From Bacteroidales bacterium (GTDB lineage: Bacteria; Bacteroidota; Bacteroidia; Bacteroidales; Muribaculaceae), in the NCBI GenBank assembly GCA_014800525.1, contig JAAVFV010000040.1, positions 1-57,684 of the forward strand: a stretch of DNA of 57,684 bases, given 5' to 3'. Under the pieces are notes generated by a model that was not told the origin of the DNA, searched no databases, and saw only the letters and a list, made by a program, of their open reading frames with translations. Position numbers and translations under genes: made by a program. Positions 1 through 9,364 of the stretch are shown in pieces (positions within the stretch are counted from its first letter, which is position 1; every line of letters begins with the position of its first letter).

Positions 1-115
1 CTTCGGTCACAGCTCGAAGGCTGCTCCCTCAGAGATTCAAGATTTTAGCTCAAAATTGAAAATCGACGAGTTTCCTCTAAAAATAGGAAATGACGAGTCA
101 AATCGACCGCCCTGC
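1..115 (-). repeat. Structured dispersed repeat, copy A (truncated by window edge)
   Basis: Read on the minus strand, positions about 54-103 carry the same core found near 9.44 and 28.62 kb: two ACTCGTC heptamers separated by about 26 bases with an AAAGGAAA-like half between them, ending in GATTTTCAATT. The part at 1-53 should hold the variable hairpin and continues off the window, so the outer arms cannot be checked. The core match is seen directly; calling it the same element is inference. Confidence 0.6.
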
Positions 116-216
116 ATTTAACATTTTTTTATTGGCTGGAGTCTAAAACCCCGACCGTGAAAGCATAGGCATTCCCTATACACGCCACGGCCTTATATAA
201 TCAAAAATAAAAAGAA

Positions 217-555
217 ATGGGACCAAGTTTTTTGACCGCCTATATCTGGGCGATAATCGGATTGGTGGCATTATTTTTTACTGCCATCGTACAAGCGAAT
301 ATGATTCCCTATCATCCTAAGGGTACAGACATTCCGAAGCGACGTATAGGATTCTGGGTATGTTGCATTCTGACACCGGTGATTGGATTTGTGATCAACT
401 GGATTGTAGCGCAGAGCATTAAGATTCCAAACCTGAGGGATGAATATGTACAGCATGCATTGATAGCTTCCGGCTGTACACTCGTAGGCTTCATTCTTCT
501 TGGCTTCGCACTCAGCAAAGCATTCTCACGCAAGAAAATCGGCACATGGTTCTGA
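217..555 (+). CDS. Small hypothetical membrane protein
   Basis: A 112-residue protein that I do not recognise. It has three hydrophobic stretches, at about residues 6-28 (YIWAIIGLVALFFTAIVQA), 46-65 (FWVCCILTPVIGFVINWIV) and 82-102 (ALIASGCTLVGFILLGFALS), joined by short basic loops and ending in a basic tail. It is therefore probably an inner-membrane protein with three spans. The ATG at 217 follows an A-rich leader typical of this group. It is about 400 bases upstream of the tubulin-like gene on the same strand, so a functional link to that cluster is possible but not shown. Confidence 0.65.
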   Translation: MGPSFLTAYIWAIIGLVALFFTAIVQANMIPYHPKGTDIPKRRIGFWVCCILTPVIGFVINWIVAQSIKIPNLRDEYVQHALIASGCTLVGFILLGFALSKAFSRKKIGTWF

Positions 556-604
556 TCGCATCAGGATATTAATGATCGGATCAGGATATTAACGATGATT
601 ATAT

Positions 605-720
605 TGAACTCACAGATTTACGCAGATGGCTTTCACAGATGGATCGCAGATAATCTGTGATTGGATCAAGAAGAAAATCTGTGTTCATCTGTGAATCCCA
701 TCCGTGAATCATCTGTGAGT
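605..720. repeat. ATCTGTG/CACAGAT dispersed repeat
   Basis: Non-coding stretch built from short units on both strands: CACAGATTTACGCAGATGG, then ATCTGTGTTCATCTGTGAAT and ATCTGTGAGTCC. Closely related blocks recur at about 11.34, 12.93, 19.36-19.49 and 50.92 kb, always in intergenic DNA. The alternating complementary units can fold into imperfect stems. It fills most of the 400-base gap between the small membrane protein and the tubulin-like gene. Confidence 0.6.
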
Positions 721-755
721 CCTGTTCAAGCCGATCGGATCATAGACATTGCAAA

Positions 756-788
756 GCGGAGAGCGATATCAATTGAATTGCTCTCCGC
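756..788. other. Perfect 9-bp hairpin upstream of the tubulin-like gene
   Basis: GCGGAGAGC (756-764) and GCTCTCCGC (780-788) are exact complements around a 15-base loop. They are followed by a pyrimidine-rich stretch with repeated CTCTCC (781-890). There is no T-run, so it is a poor intrinsic terminator. It may be a leader structure for the downstream operon. I see no convincing TAnnTTTG promoter between 556 and 961. Confidence 0.45.
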
Positions 789-961
789 CCCTTATAAATT
801 CTCTCCACATACACACTCTCCCGCCGCATTCTATCAATACCCTTTCTCCACCGCATTCTCTCCGCGATAATCTCTCCAGAGGCGCGAAGCAGTTTTCGTC
901 CCGACTCTGTCGGTCGATGCCTTGTCCGCCAATCAATATAATCATTTTACTTCTACCAACC

Positions 962-2644
962 ATGAGCAGTACTAATCCAACATCCAAGCCCAAACTATAT
1001 CTGATAGCCATAGGAGGCACGGGAATGAGATGTCTGGAATCGTTTGTGCATCTCTGCGCTGCGGGAATGCTGGATAACGAAACCATTGAAATCCTTACAC
1101 TCGATACAGATCAATATAATGGTAATAAGGAAAGAGTCGAAGCCCTGATAAATCTATATAATAAGGTCAAGACCAACGACTCTGCCAATGAAGGAGGAGA
1201 GGCACGTGCCAACTCATTCTTCTCCGCAAAATTGAACCTCTCGAAATTTTTTACCGATTATTCCACCACGGAGCGCAATAATCTGAAGGTATTGTCGGAT
1301 ACACATAATCTTACCAAGGAACAACGCTCCGACAATGAAGACCTGTCCAATCTCTTTTTCGATAGGGAGACCGTGCAGGAATTCTCGCTCGACCATGGCT
1401 ATCGAGCCCAGACCCATCTGGGCTCGATGCTGATGTATCATGGAATCATTGAATCTGCCCGAAATGCCCAGAAGGGAGGGAAGGATGCTAAAGAACAGGA
1501 CCTGGCCCTTAAGAAATTCCTCCTCGACATCAATAATAATGCCAACAATGCGAAGGTATTTGTATTCGGATCCGTGTTCGGAGGCACCGGCGCCTCATCC
1601 ATACCCGTGATTCCAATTGCGCTTAGCGATGCCTTGAAAATAATCACAGACAAAGGCAAGCTTAATCTTGACAAGGTGCAATTCGGCTCCACACTCCTTA
1701 CCGATTACTTCTCATTCCCGACCCCCAATAACCAGCAGAAAGAGAATGCAAAGGTGATTGCCGACTCACAAAACTTTGCCTTAAACTCTCAGGCCGCCCT
1801 GCAATTCTACAATCAGGATACAACGGTGAAAAATACCTACAAACGTCTGTATCATATCGGATGGCCCGGTTCATTAAAGGCATTGTATGGAGAGGATAGT
1901 CAGGAAGTGATGACCGGCGGAACCAACCAGCGCAATGATTGTCATATCGTGGAGCTTATGAGCGCCGCTGCAGCCTACGACTTCTTTACACACGACTCAT
2001 TCACCAACAAACAGGCTGAATACTTCTATCGGTCGGTGGAGACTGATGATAACGGCAGTCTGCGTCTCACGGGAGCGAGTTTCATGGAAGGAGAGGATAA
2101 AGCCACAAAACTGGAGAATCGTCTTGGAGCTCTCTTTAGTCTTGCGCATATCATCCTGTCGAAAAATAACGGAGCCTGGGAGAATACAGTAGGAACATTG
2201 GAATTCCGTGATGTGCTGAAGGCCAATAATGTGGAGCAATATGAGAGCCTTACGGATGAGCAGGCACGCCAGATTGACGATTATCTGAAGGAATTTGCCT
2301 ATAAAGTGGTGCGTGGCCGCTTTATTCCGGGGTGGATCTATCAGGTCCGTCAAAGTCTCCGCAACGGTTCGTTCCTCTTTGCCGACCAGGCCTTCACCAC
2401 TAATGTGGCCGAACTGCCGAAAGTGGATCCCGGGACAATCTTCCTTGACAAACGTCATCACTGGGATCGCAATAAGATGCTCTTGTTTAAAGATGATGAT
2501 GTGCAGCGTCTGGATAAATTCTATGACCTTATGAAGGATCCGAAGACCGAGGCATCAGCTGAACAGGGCTCCACCGTGAAGGAAAAATTCCTGGCCCATC
2601 TATATAATGCAATCACCGTAGCACAACACTATCAGCAGGCATAA
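962..2644 (+). CDS. Tubulin-superfamily (Tubulin_2-like) protein
   Basis: About 560 residues from the ATG at 962. Residues 12-22 (LYLIAIGGTGM) match the first nucleotide loop of tubulin/FtsZ folds, and residues 203-212 (GSVFGGTGAS) match the GGGTGTG-type phosphate loop. This pairing is typical of the bacterial 'tubulin-like' family (PF13809), so the protein probably binds GTP and may polymerise. An open frame extends upstream to 749, but that part is a low-complexity translation of repeats and pyrimidine-rich DNA, so I place the start at 962, where the recognisable protein begins. The stop is 5 bases before the actin-like gene, implying co-transcription. Function in this operon is inferred; the fold assignment is strong. 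Confidence 0.85.
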   Translation: MSSTNPTSKPKLYLIAIGGTGMRCLESFVHLCAAGMLDNETIEILTLDTDQYNGNKERVEALINLYNKVKTNDSANEGGEARANSFFSAKLNLSKFFTDYSTTERNNLKVLSDTHNLTKEQRSDNEDLSNLFFDRETVQEFSLDHGYRAQTHLGSMLMYHGIIESARNAQKGGKDAKEQDLALKKFLLDINNNANNAKVFVFGSVFGGTGASSIPVIPIALSDALKIITDKGKLNLDKVQFGSTLLTDYFSFPTPNNQQKENAKVIADSQNFALNSQAALQFYNQDTTVKNTYKRLYHIGWPGSLKALYGEDSQEVMTGGTNQRNDCHIVELMSAAAAYDFFTHDSFTNKQAEYFYRSVETDDNGSLRLTGASFMEGEDKATKLENRLGALFSLAHIILSKNNGAWENTVGTLEFRDVLKANNVEQYESLTDEQARQIDDYLKEFAYKVVRGRFIPGWIYQVRQSLRNGSFLFADQAFTTNVAELPKVDPGTIFLDKRHHWDRNKMLLFKDDDVQRLDKFYDLMKDPKTEASAEQGSTVKEKFLAHLYNAITVAQHYQQA

Positions 2645-2649
2645 CAACT

Positions 2650-5600
2650 ATGGGAAAGAAACCTCTTGTAATTGATGTAGACAGCAATTTCGAACCCACG
2701 GGCGATCTTAACTCGTGGAGTCAGCTCAATAATGCAACTCAGTTCATCGGTGCGATCGAGACACCGATGTTATCGGAGGGTACGAATGTCGCCTCGCTGG
2801 TGTCAGGAATCCCGACGGCCTTTGCTCGCGTGGATCTCTTCGCCGTGGCATTGGCGCAGAATAATGTGGGAACGTTTAAAAACGACGGATCCCGCAATCT
2901 GGCGAAGTATTATAACGATTTGGTGGAGGAATGGAAAGGCTTCATAGCGTGTCTTGCGCTCGACTATCCCAAAATCACCGTAAAGAAAATCAATCTTGAA
3001 TACAGCGATGGCAAAGATATAGCCACCACCGCCAATCCCTATGAGCCTAAGGGCGCATTCGGCAATATGCTCCTTGAGCGACGCGAACGCTGGTGTGATC
3101 AGGATCTGGCTGATAACCAGAAACATATCCCTTACCTGAATCTCATCAAATATGATGGGCAGGTGGTGGGAGCGACATCTCCTGAATCGCTTCTTTTTAC
3201 CTCGTCGGGCTATTGCGTTGCAGGCGGAGAAGACCGTCCATGGGTCGATACACGCGGTTCACTGAAGGGACGGTTTGTGAATCCGTTGAAGAGCGGCATC
3301 AGCGAAGATCAGGCGGCTGCCCTCTATGCCTATGTGGGGCATCTGGAGCATAACCTTGACGGTATGGCGGAATATTTCTCCGGACTCGAGGAGGATCTGC
3401 AGCCAAAACTCACAGGAGCGCGGAATGTGCTCGGACGCTGGAAAACAGAGATTGAGACCTATGCCCGCCAGCAAGGATATAACCTTGGGAAGGGGAGCAC
3501 TCCTCCGGTGGATACAGCTTTTTATGGCCCGTATTCACGTCTTTTCCAATTTAAGGATGAACTCTACGGAGTGGAGGGAGCCATCAGTGAGATACCGACC
3601 CAGGATGGAATGCGGGCATTCAATCCCAAGCGCCTTCTTCTTCCTTCAGGAGCCAAGATTGCGCGTATTCATTTAGGCCCGGAATACTCGCGTAATCCCC
3701 AGCTTCTGCTGAGGCTGCCGATGTATGTGCTTAAAGCTGAGAAAAAAGGGAAGACCGATGATTTCGCCTTCTTCGCTCTTCCGCTCAGCGCAGAGGGTCT
3801 GAATGTATATGGCAAGACAATAGGAGCATTGGTCGGAATGGGACAGCCCGGACTGTCGGTGAATTCCTCTCTGTCGGCTGTCTACGATCCCAATGCACTG
3901 GAGAATAACCTGACCGTAACGCTTACAATCCGTACAGAGGAGGGAAAGAACCGCAATTACAGTCAGAGCTATACTGTGGGTAATAATGATGGAATCCGTA
4001 ATGAGGATCTCATCCTTTGGCCTAACTTCATCTCGAAGCAATGGAATCAGTATTATCTATATTCCGAGCTTCCTCACAATAGTTCCAAGCAGAATTACAG
4101 TGCCTATCCATTTGTGGGAGATGTGGATGATCCCTTCTTCCGTATTCTTACCGAAGAAGATGGCACGCCGGCACTCCTGTTCGATCAGGGGGAACGGAAG
4201 GAAAGCGATAATGAGAAGGTAAAGAATGTGCAGGCCGAACTTCTTGTAAAGAGCGGTATCAGTACCAATAACTTCGCTTACCAATACGAGATTTATCGTA
4301 GCAACCGCCCCTTCAAGGGATTGCGTCTCCTGTCTCCCACAGGAGCCGAAGGGGGATACCTTCTGATTAATTACACTGATGATAACGCTTCCGACCTTCC
4401 AAAAAACTGGATGACATTCGCGAAGAGTCTCCGGAATGTGGATTTAGGAATCGACTTCGGAAGTACGAACACATCTGTGGCCTTCTCAGATAATCAAGGC
4501 GAGCAGGGAATCAAACTCCGCAACCGCAGGGTGTCGCTGATGGGTAATGAACTTCCGGGAGTGAGACAGATTCCGCGTCCGAGTCAGCTATTCTTCTTCC
4601 AGGGACGAGAGATACCATTGGAATCGAATGCCTTCAAGAGTATTCTGACTCTCCATCACCAATCCCGACTCGGCACTCTTAAAATGGGAGAGACGGAGGA
4701 AGTGCGTATGGGGCAGGCCGTGATAGGCGGTTTTCCATGCTTTGTGGAGGATCTTCCGATCAGGGATGTGACTGAGGAGCGAATCATACTCGAATATCCG
4801 GGATTGGGAACGGTGGAGCAGATTCACAATATGAAATGGACAGACTTCGCTCTTGATAACGCCCATAAGCAGGCATATCTTCAGACGCTGATGATTCAGC
4901 TCTATGCCGAACTCTTCGCTGAGGATAAGGTGCCGGTGAATCTCCGGTGGTCGTATCCCTCCTCGATGAGCACAGTCCTTCTTAATTCCTATAAGCTGAT
5001 CTGGAATAGTCTGAAAAATATTCATCCCGTTTCAGATGCCTCATTAAAGACAGTGGCTATGACCGTGAGCCAGCCCGAAGGATCGATCAGCTTTGGAAAC
5101 GATCAGAGTCAGGATACTAATACCGAAGCCGGAGGATTCGAAGGCTTTGGCGGAGGGTTTGGCTCAAATGGGGGATTCGGAGGTGCGTTCGGTGGATTCG
5201 GAGGCGCGTTCGGTGGAGAAACTTCCAAGCCTGCCGCAGCGGAGGAGACTACTTCCGGTGGATTCGGCGGTTTCGGTGGATTCGGCGGCGGATTTGGAGG
5301 GGATACTGCCGCTCATACCGCGCCGGCGGAAGAGGGCGGATTTGCAGCCTTTGCAGCAACGAGCCCATCGGGAACAACGTTTGGCACCGATTCGCATAAA
5401 CGCCCCGACTTCCATCCTGATGATACGAAGTCGCCGGTTGCCTTTAATCCGGAGCCATTGTTCAGCGGAGGTGGAAATCCGAGTCTTACGGAGGCAACGG
5501 CAGTGGCCAGCTTCCTTTCCACAACATATACTCAGCAGAATCAGTTGACATTATGCTTTGATATCGGCGGCAGTACCACTGACATCTCGGCCCTCTATAT

Positions 5601-6663
5601 GCTCCTCGATCAGAGCGGCAAGCCAAATCTGACGATGATCAAGCAGAACTCTCTTCGTTTCGCGGCTCAGAGGGTATCGAGAGCCACAGCCTATGTTCCG
5701 GGATTTGAGAATGTGCTCAATAAGGTTTGCGCGCAGAATAAGCTTCAGATATTGGGGCTGAATTATGGCCCGCGTCGGTATTCAGCAGACACGGCACCAT
5801 TCTACTTCAATCAGATTGTGGATCGTCTTACTGAGGAACAGCTCCCGGATTTTTATCATCTGATAGCTGCGGATGCACCGCAACTGATGTGGGTCAACAT
5901 GTATGTCACCGGCCTCCTTATCTATTATGCCGGCCAGATAGCGCGCAAGCTTCTCGATGACATTTCCCGAACAGTTCCATCGGAATTGATACCGGCGGCT
6001 TCAAAACCATCGATGAATGTGACCTTCGCCGGAAAAGGATCCCGTCTTTTCGAATGGCTTACCACGACCCAGAAGAATGTGGCCGAGAAGTATTATTATC
6101 AGCTGTTCGTGCAGGGATTCGGCGGATTGGAGCGGTTCAATGCGATGGTAAACGGAGGAGGAATCCGATTCCCGTCAGGAGATAAAGGAACTGCAAAATT
6201 CGAGGTGTCAAAGGGTCTGGCGAAAGGAAATACGAGCCTGTATCGTCCGAAGGACTCAAATACCTCGGAGATTATCGGAGAAGAAGGATATACGGTGGTG
6301 ACTCTTACGAATCAGGTGGAGGAACTTCCGGTGTTCAATACAATCACAGCGGAGATGATTCAATGGCTGGGAGTCTACTTCAATCCTCCGACGGGTGAGA
6401 ATAAATGTCCGCGTTTTGTCGATTTCTCCAACACATTCTATTCAGCCGCCAATCAGCTCTTCGGAATGAAGATTCCACAGCAGGTGTTTATAGAAGGTTT
6501 CAGGAAGATGGAGATGGTGTCGTACATCACCAATCTTCCGGAATTCAAGCAGGCCAAACAGCAGCAGGAGACCAACCAGGGTAAATTCGACTTTGTGGCT
6601 CCGATCATCATTCTGGAGGGAATGCGGTTCTATGACGATACATTGGTCAAGGCTATCCGATAA
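2650..6663 (+). CDS. Giant actin/Hsp70-fold ATPase with FG-rich insert
   Basis: 1337 residues. About residues 1-590 form a domain I do not recognise. The ATPase begins near 598: DLGIDFGSTNTS is the phosphate-1 loop, LCFDIGGSTTDIS (about 968-980) is phosphate-2, and VTFAGKGSRLFEWL (about 1122-1135) is the adenosine motif. All three key actin/Hsp70 elements are thus present. Between phosphate-1 and phosphate-2, residues about 829-900 are a low-complexity Gly/Phe tract (GGFGGFGG-type), followed by an Ala/Pro/Ser stretch. The family usually spans 350-600 residues, so this is an unusually large, expanded member. It lies 5 bases after the tubulin-like gene. Pairing a tubulin-like and an actin-like NTPase suggests a filament-based or chaperone-like machine; that role is inference. 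Confidence 0.85.
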   Translation: MGKKPLVIDVDSNFEPTGDLNSWSQLNNATQFIGAIETPMLSEGTNVASLVSGIPTAFARVDLFAVALAQNNVGTFKNDGSRNLAKYYNDLVEEWKGFIACLALDYPKITVKKINLEYSDGKDIATTANPYEPKGAFGNMLLERRERWCDQDLADNQKHIPYLNLIKYDGQVVGATSPESLLFTSSGYCVAGGEDRPWVDTRGSLKGRFVNPLKSGISEDQAAALYAYVGHLEHNLDGMAEYFSGLEEDLQPKLTGARNVLGRWKTEIETYARQQGYNLGKGSTPPVDTAFYGPYSRLFQFKDELYGVEGAISEIPTQDGMRAFNPKRLLLPSGAKIARIHLGPEYSRNPQLLLRLPMYVLKAEKKGKTDDFAFFALPLSAEGLNVYGKTIGALVGMGQPGLSVNSSLSAVYDPNALENNLTVTLTIRTEEGKNRNYSQSYTVGNNDGIRNEDLILWPNFISKQWNQYYLYSELPHNSSKQNYSAYPFVGDVDDPFFRILTEEDGTPALLFDQGERKESDNEKVKNVQAELLVKSGISTNNFAYQYEIYRSNRPFKGLRLLSPTGAEGGYLLINYTDDNASDLPKNWMTFAKSLRNVDLGIDFGSTNTSVAFSDNQGEQGIKLRNRRVSLMGNELPGVRQIPRPSQLFFFQGREIPLESNAFKSILTLHHQSRLGTLKMGETEEVRMGQAVIGGFPCFVEDLPIRDVTEERIILEYPGLGTVEQIHNMKWTDFALDNAHKQAYLQTLMIQLYAELFAEDKVPVNLRWSYPSSMSTVLLNSYKLIWNSLKNIHPVSDASLKTVAMTVSQPEGSISFGNDQSQDTNTEAGGFEGFGGGFGSNGGFGGAFGGFGGAFGGETSKPAAAEETTSGGFGGFGGFGGGFGGDTAAHTAPAEEGGFAAFAATSPSGTTFGTDSHKRPDFHPDDTKSPVAFNPEPLFSGGGNPSLTEATAVASFLSTTYTQQNQLTLCFDIGGSTTDISALYMLLDQSGKPNLTMIKQNSLRFAAQRVSRATAYVPGFENVLNKVCAQNKLQILGLNYGPRRYSADTAPFYFNQIVDRLTEEQLPDFYHLIAADAPQLMWVNMYVTGLLIYYAGQIARKLLDDISRTVPSELIPAASKPSMNVTFAGKGSRLFEWLTTTQKNVAEKYYYQLFVQGFGGLERFNAMVNGGGIRFPSGDKGTAKFEVSKGLAKGNTSLYRPKDSNTSEIIGEEGYTVVTLTNQVEELPVFNTITAEMIQWLGVYFNPPTGENKCPRFVDFSNTFYSAANQLFGMKIPQQVFIEGFRKMEMVSYITNLPEFKQAKQQQETNQGKFDFVAPIIILEGMRFYDDTLVKAIR

Positions 6664-6716
6664 TCAATGGTCGAAGTCTAAATTTAAAGATTTCAAATTA
6701 AGAAATCCATAGGAGA

Positions 6717-8609
6717 ATGACACAATATAGAGTAGTCATCACTATATCCCACCGGATGATATCGCTGGAATATCATCTTCAGGGAGCAGGCGATAGTCTC
6801 AAGCCCTTCGGTAAGGGAGTATGGCCTGCACCCCTTGCTTTCTATGTCTCGGGAGACGGCTTTATCATCGGGGAGGATGCAGTGAATGCAGCCGTGAATG
6901 GGAATCCGAATGCCTTTACGGATTACTTCCAGGTTGTGAGATCCGACCGGACCTTCAGTCATGGGGGCCGCACCTATCATGCCAATCAGCTTCTGGTGAA
7001 GGCGGTGGAGGAATATTTCCGTTACTTTTACCGTGAAGACTGCTTGAGAAAATTTGGCGATCTTGAGAATAACCGTGGAGAGATGCCGCTGATCCTTGCC
7101 TTTGATGCCGATGTGCAGCCGAATGAGAGGGTGATTATCAGTCAGGATTTCTCAGATGCGGGCTATGGTAAGCTCAAGACAGTCTGCTATGGAGAGGTGA
7201 TAGGACACTATCTAAGCCATAATTCCCGATACGGCCATACGCTTGTGGCCTGGAGTAACGGGGCCGACATGCATTATTCGCTTTATGAAAAGGGAAACTC
7301 CGCACCGAAGGCCACCATCACACTTGAAGGACTCGGATTGGACCCACGTATTGACCTTATCTGCCGGCAGATTTGGGATGAATATATTCAGCGGCAGACC
7401 TGGGCATTGACATATGAAAATGAGCTTCCGCGTCTTAGGGCCGAGGCAAAGGAATTTCTACGTTCCGGCGAGCCTGAGATTGACGGGGAGGTGAGACTAT
7501 CGGATCAGACGGATGCCAATTATTATATAAACAGGTATGCGGTCAATTCGATGCTGTCGGAAAGTGGCAATGCCATGAAGCTTCAGCGAGGTCTGGATGA
7601 ATTTCTGCGTGAAAACGGAATCCGGGATAAATCTCAGATGATGTTGTTGCTTCGCGGTGATGCATCGGGCAGCGACTATTTCCGGAGTCAGCTTTCCGGA
7701 GGATTCGGGAGTGTGGAGGAAGCTGATAAGGATATGCGTCGGGAAGTGAAGAATCTCCTTCTCAATATATCCTTTGAAGGGGAACCTGCGCCAACTTATA
7801 AGAAACCGATATCTCAGACGAATCCGCCGACGGGAGTTTACCCCGATCAGCCGGAATCCAAGGGTGGATTCAAGGGTTTTGGTTCCACAGATGAATCATG
7901 GAGAACACCCCCTCCACCACCGATTGAAGTAAACTCTATCTCAGATGCAGAGAAAAAGGAGCAAAGTCGGAAATTACGTCAGGACTTTGCCTTGGCCAAA
8001 GGAGCGGCCAGAGCCGGAAAATTTGAGGAAGCGCTGAACATGCTTGGTGAGTGCCTGGCTATTGCCGAGGCATTTGCACCGGAGAAGACCACTGAGATCC
8101 GGAAAGAGATTGCAGATGTCGAAGCCGAATTAGCGAAGAAGAATTCTCCGAAATCTAAGGAGACACGATACGGCTCACGTCAAACTGATTCACCGGAAAA
8201 TAAGGGTGGACGCAGGCGCCCGGAGGGACATGTACCAAACGGCCAGGGAGCTGTGCCTCATCAATCCGGAAATTCTCATTCACCGGCTGGACCGAAACAG
8301 CACCCTGCGGGAAATTCTCCCGATGAGGGAGAGAAGTTGGTGAAGCAAGGGAAACTGAAAGAGGCAAGAGACTGGTATAAATCAGTTGGGAGGACTGAAA
8401 AGGTTCAGAAGCTTAACGAGGTGATTCGAATGGAACGAGGAGTACGGATCTGGTATGGCAAACTGGAAGCCTATCAGAAAGCAAAGGATCCTCAGAAGAC
8501 CCGGCGAGTGATTCAAGAGCTGAAGGAGTATATCACTCTATGCAAAAAATCAAACGTCCCTTGTGAAGACTATAATGAACTTTTAGGTAAATACCAGAAG
8601 ATCAAGTAA
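6717..8609 (+). CDS. Divergent Hsp70-like protein with helical-repeat tail
   Basis: 630 residues. The N-terminus resembles an Hsp70 nucleotide-binding domain: PLAFYVSGDGFIIGEDAV near residues 40-60 parallels the PS-V-F-DG-R-VG-DAA segment of DnaK, and NPNAFTDYFQVVR follows as in Hsp70. The usual DLGTT phosphate-1 loop is replaced by TISHRMISLEYHL, so ATP binding may be lost. Residues about 365-400 are Pro/Gly rich with a short GGFKGFG patch like that of the upstream ATPase. Residues 415-630 are alpha-helical with TPR-like units (AKGAARAGKFEEALNMLGEC; KQGKLKEARDWYKSVGR). It starts 53 bases after the actin-like gene. It is probably a non-catalytic partner or adaptor; that is inference. Confidence 0.65.
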   Translation: MTQYRVVITISHRMISLEYHLQGAGDSLKPFGKGVWPAPLAFYVSGDGFIIGEDAVNAAVNGNPNAFTDYFQVVRSDRTFSHGGRTYHANQLLVKAVEEYFRYFYREDCLRKFGDLENNRGEMPLILAFDADVQPNERVIISQDFSDAGYGKLKTVCYGEVIGHYLSHNSRYGHTLVAWSNGADMHYSLYEKGNSAPKATITLEGLGLDPRIDLICRQIWDEYIQRQTWALTYENELPRLRAEAKEFLRSGEPEIDGEVRLSDQTDANYYINRYAVNSMLSESGNAMKLQRGLDEFLRENGIRDKSQMMLLLRGDASGSDYFRSQLSGGFGSVEEADKDMRREVKNLLLNISFEGEPAPTYKKPISQTNPPTGVYPDQPESKGGFKGFGSTDESWRTPPPPPIEVNSISDAEKKEQSRKLRQDFALAKGAARAGKFEEALNMLGECLAIAEAFAPEKTTEIRKEIADVEAELAKKNSPKSKETRYGSRQTDSPENKGGRRRPEGHVPNGQGAVPHQSGNSHSPAGPKQHPAGNSPDEGEKLVKQGKLKEARDWYKSVGRTEKVQKLNEVIRMERGVRIWYGKLEAYQKAKDPQKTRRVIQELKEYITLCKKSNVPCEDYNELLGKYQKIK

Positions 8610-8732
8610 ATAGAGAATGTATTTAATTGATAAACAGAAAACATTTATAATACCTGCATAATACATACATTTTATATGTATATTCAATACAAAATATATA
8701 AGCAAATAATTCAATAATAATACAAAACTGAT
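8610..8732 (+). promoter_or_regulatory. AT-rich spacer with inverted repeat before first terD-like gene
   Basis: This 123-base gap is very AT-rich and contains ATACATA and TATGTAT (about 8661-8681) as an inverted pair with a 7-base loop. This could be an operator or an internal promoter separating the filament genes from the TerD genes. No clear TAnnTTTG box is present. Confidence 0.3.
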
Positions 8733-9359
8733 ATGGCAAGATTTGAACTTAACAAATCAGACAAGTTTGTTCTCGCAAAAGGAGACGACCTGTCGAAGAT
8801 TCAGGTAGACCTGGCATGGAAATCGGGAGCGGATCTTGATGCCTCGGCATTTCTTCTCGGAGAGGATGGAATGATTCTCGAGGATGCCGATTTCGTGTTC
8901 TATGGTTCTAAATTCCGTTCGGAATCCTATGACCGCAATGTACACGGGAGCAAGAAGGCATGGATGAATTCCACCGTGCCGATGAGTGCTGACGGTGCAG
9001 TGTTGGGCTCCGCCGATGATTTGGGCGATGGTGATGATGATGGTGATGATGCAGGAGAGACAATGCATGTGGACCTTGATAAGGTTCGTCCGGCAGTGAC
9101 TGAAATTGTATTCTGTGTCACTATTTATGATGAGTCGGGAAAGGTATCATTCAAGGATGTGCGTGATGCCAGCATCACAATCATTAATGAAGAGACCGGA
9201 GATGAGCTTTGCTCTTATAATCTGAAAGAGAAATTCTCAACAGAGACTGCCGTGGTGGTGGGAGCTCTGGTGCTGAATGAAGATGGTGAGTGGGAGTTTG
9301 AGGCCCAGGGAAAAGCTTACGATGGCGGCCTTCAGACCCTTGTGGACATGTACACATAA
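8733..9359 (+). CDS. TerD-family protein with intact acidic calcium loop
   Basis: 208 residues covering a whole TerD domain (PF02342). Visible hallmarks are ADLDASAFLL (33-42), DADFVFYGSK (51-60), the acidic loop LGDGDDDGDD (97-106), EIVFCVTIYD, and the C-terminal GEWEFEAQGKAYDGGLQTLV. In characterised TerD proteins the DLD and acidic-loop aspartates bind calcium; all are present here. It begins with MARFELNKSDKFVLAKG, a motif shared with two downstream proteins. TerD proteins belong to tellurite/stress and phage-resistance systems and act in the cytoplasm. Here the gene follows the tubulin/actin genes on the same strand, without the usual TerA/B/C/Z neighbours. Family assignment is firm; role is inferred. 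Confidence 0.9.
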   Translation: MARFELNKSDKFVLAKGDDLSKIQVDLAWKSGADLDASAFLLGEDGMILEDADFVFYGSKFRSESYDRNVHGSKKAWMNSTVPMSADGAVLGSADDLGDGDDDGDDAGETMHVDLDKVRPAVTEIVFCVTIYDESGKVSFKDVRDASITIINEETGDELCSYNLKEKFSTETAVVVGALVLNEDGEWEFEAQGKAYDGGLQTLVDMYT

Positions 9360-9364
9360 ATTTT

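Noticed and set aside
605..720. ATCTGTG repeats considered as a CRISPR array
   Set aside because: Units are short and unequally spaced, on both strands, with no unique spacers and no cas genes.
749..961. Upstream extension of the tubulin-like gene by about 70 codons
   Set aside because: It translates a hairpin and CTCTCC-rich repeats into low-complexity sequence; the tubulin domain begins right after the ATG at 962.
5131..5548. Open frames antisense or in another frame to the FG-rich tract
   Set aside because: They arise from the repetitive GC-rich coding sequence of the actin-like gene and show only Ser/Arg/Glu low complexity.
8155..8367. Possible short antisense gene in the Hsp70-like gene
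   Set aside because: It is a by-product of the Pro/Gly-rich linker; no promoter or domain supports it.
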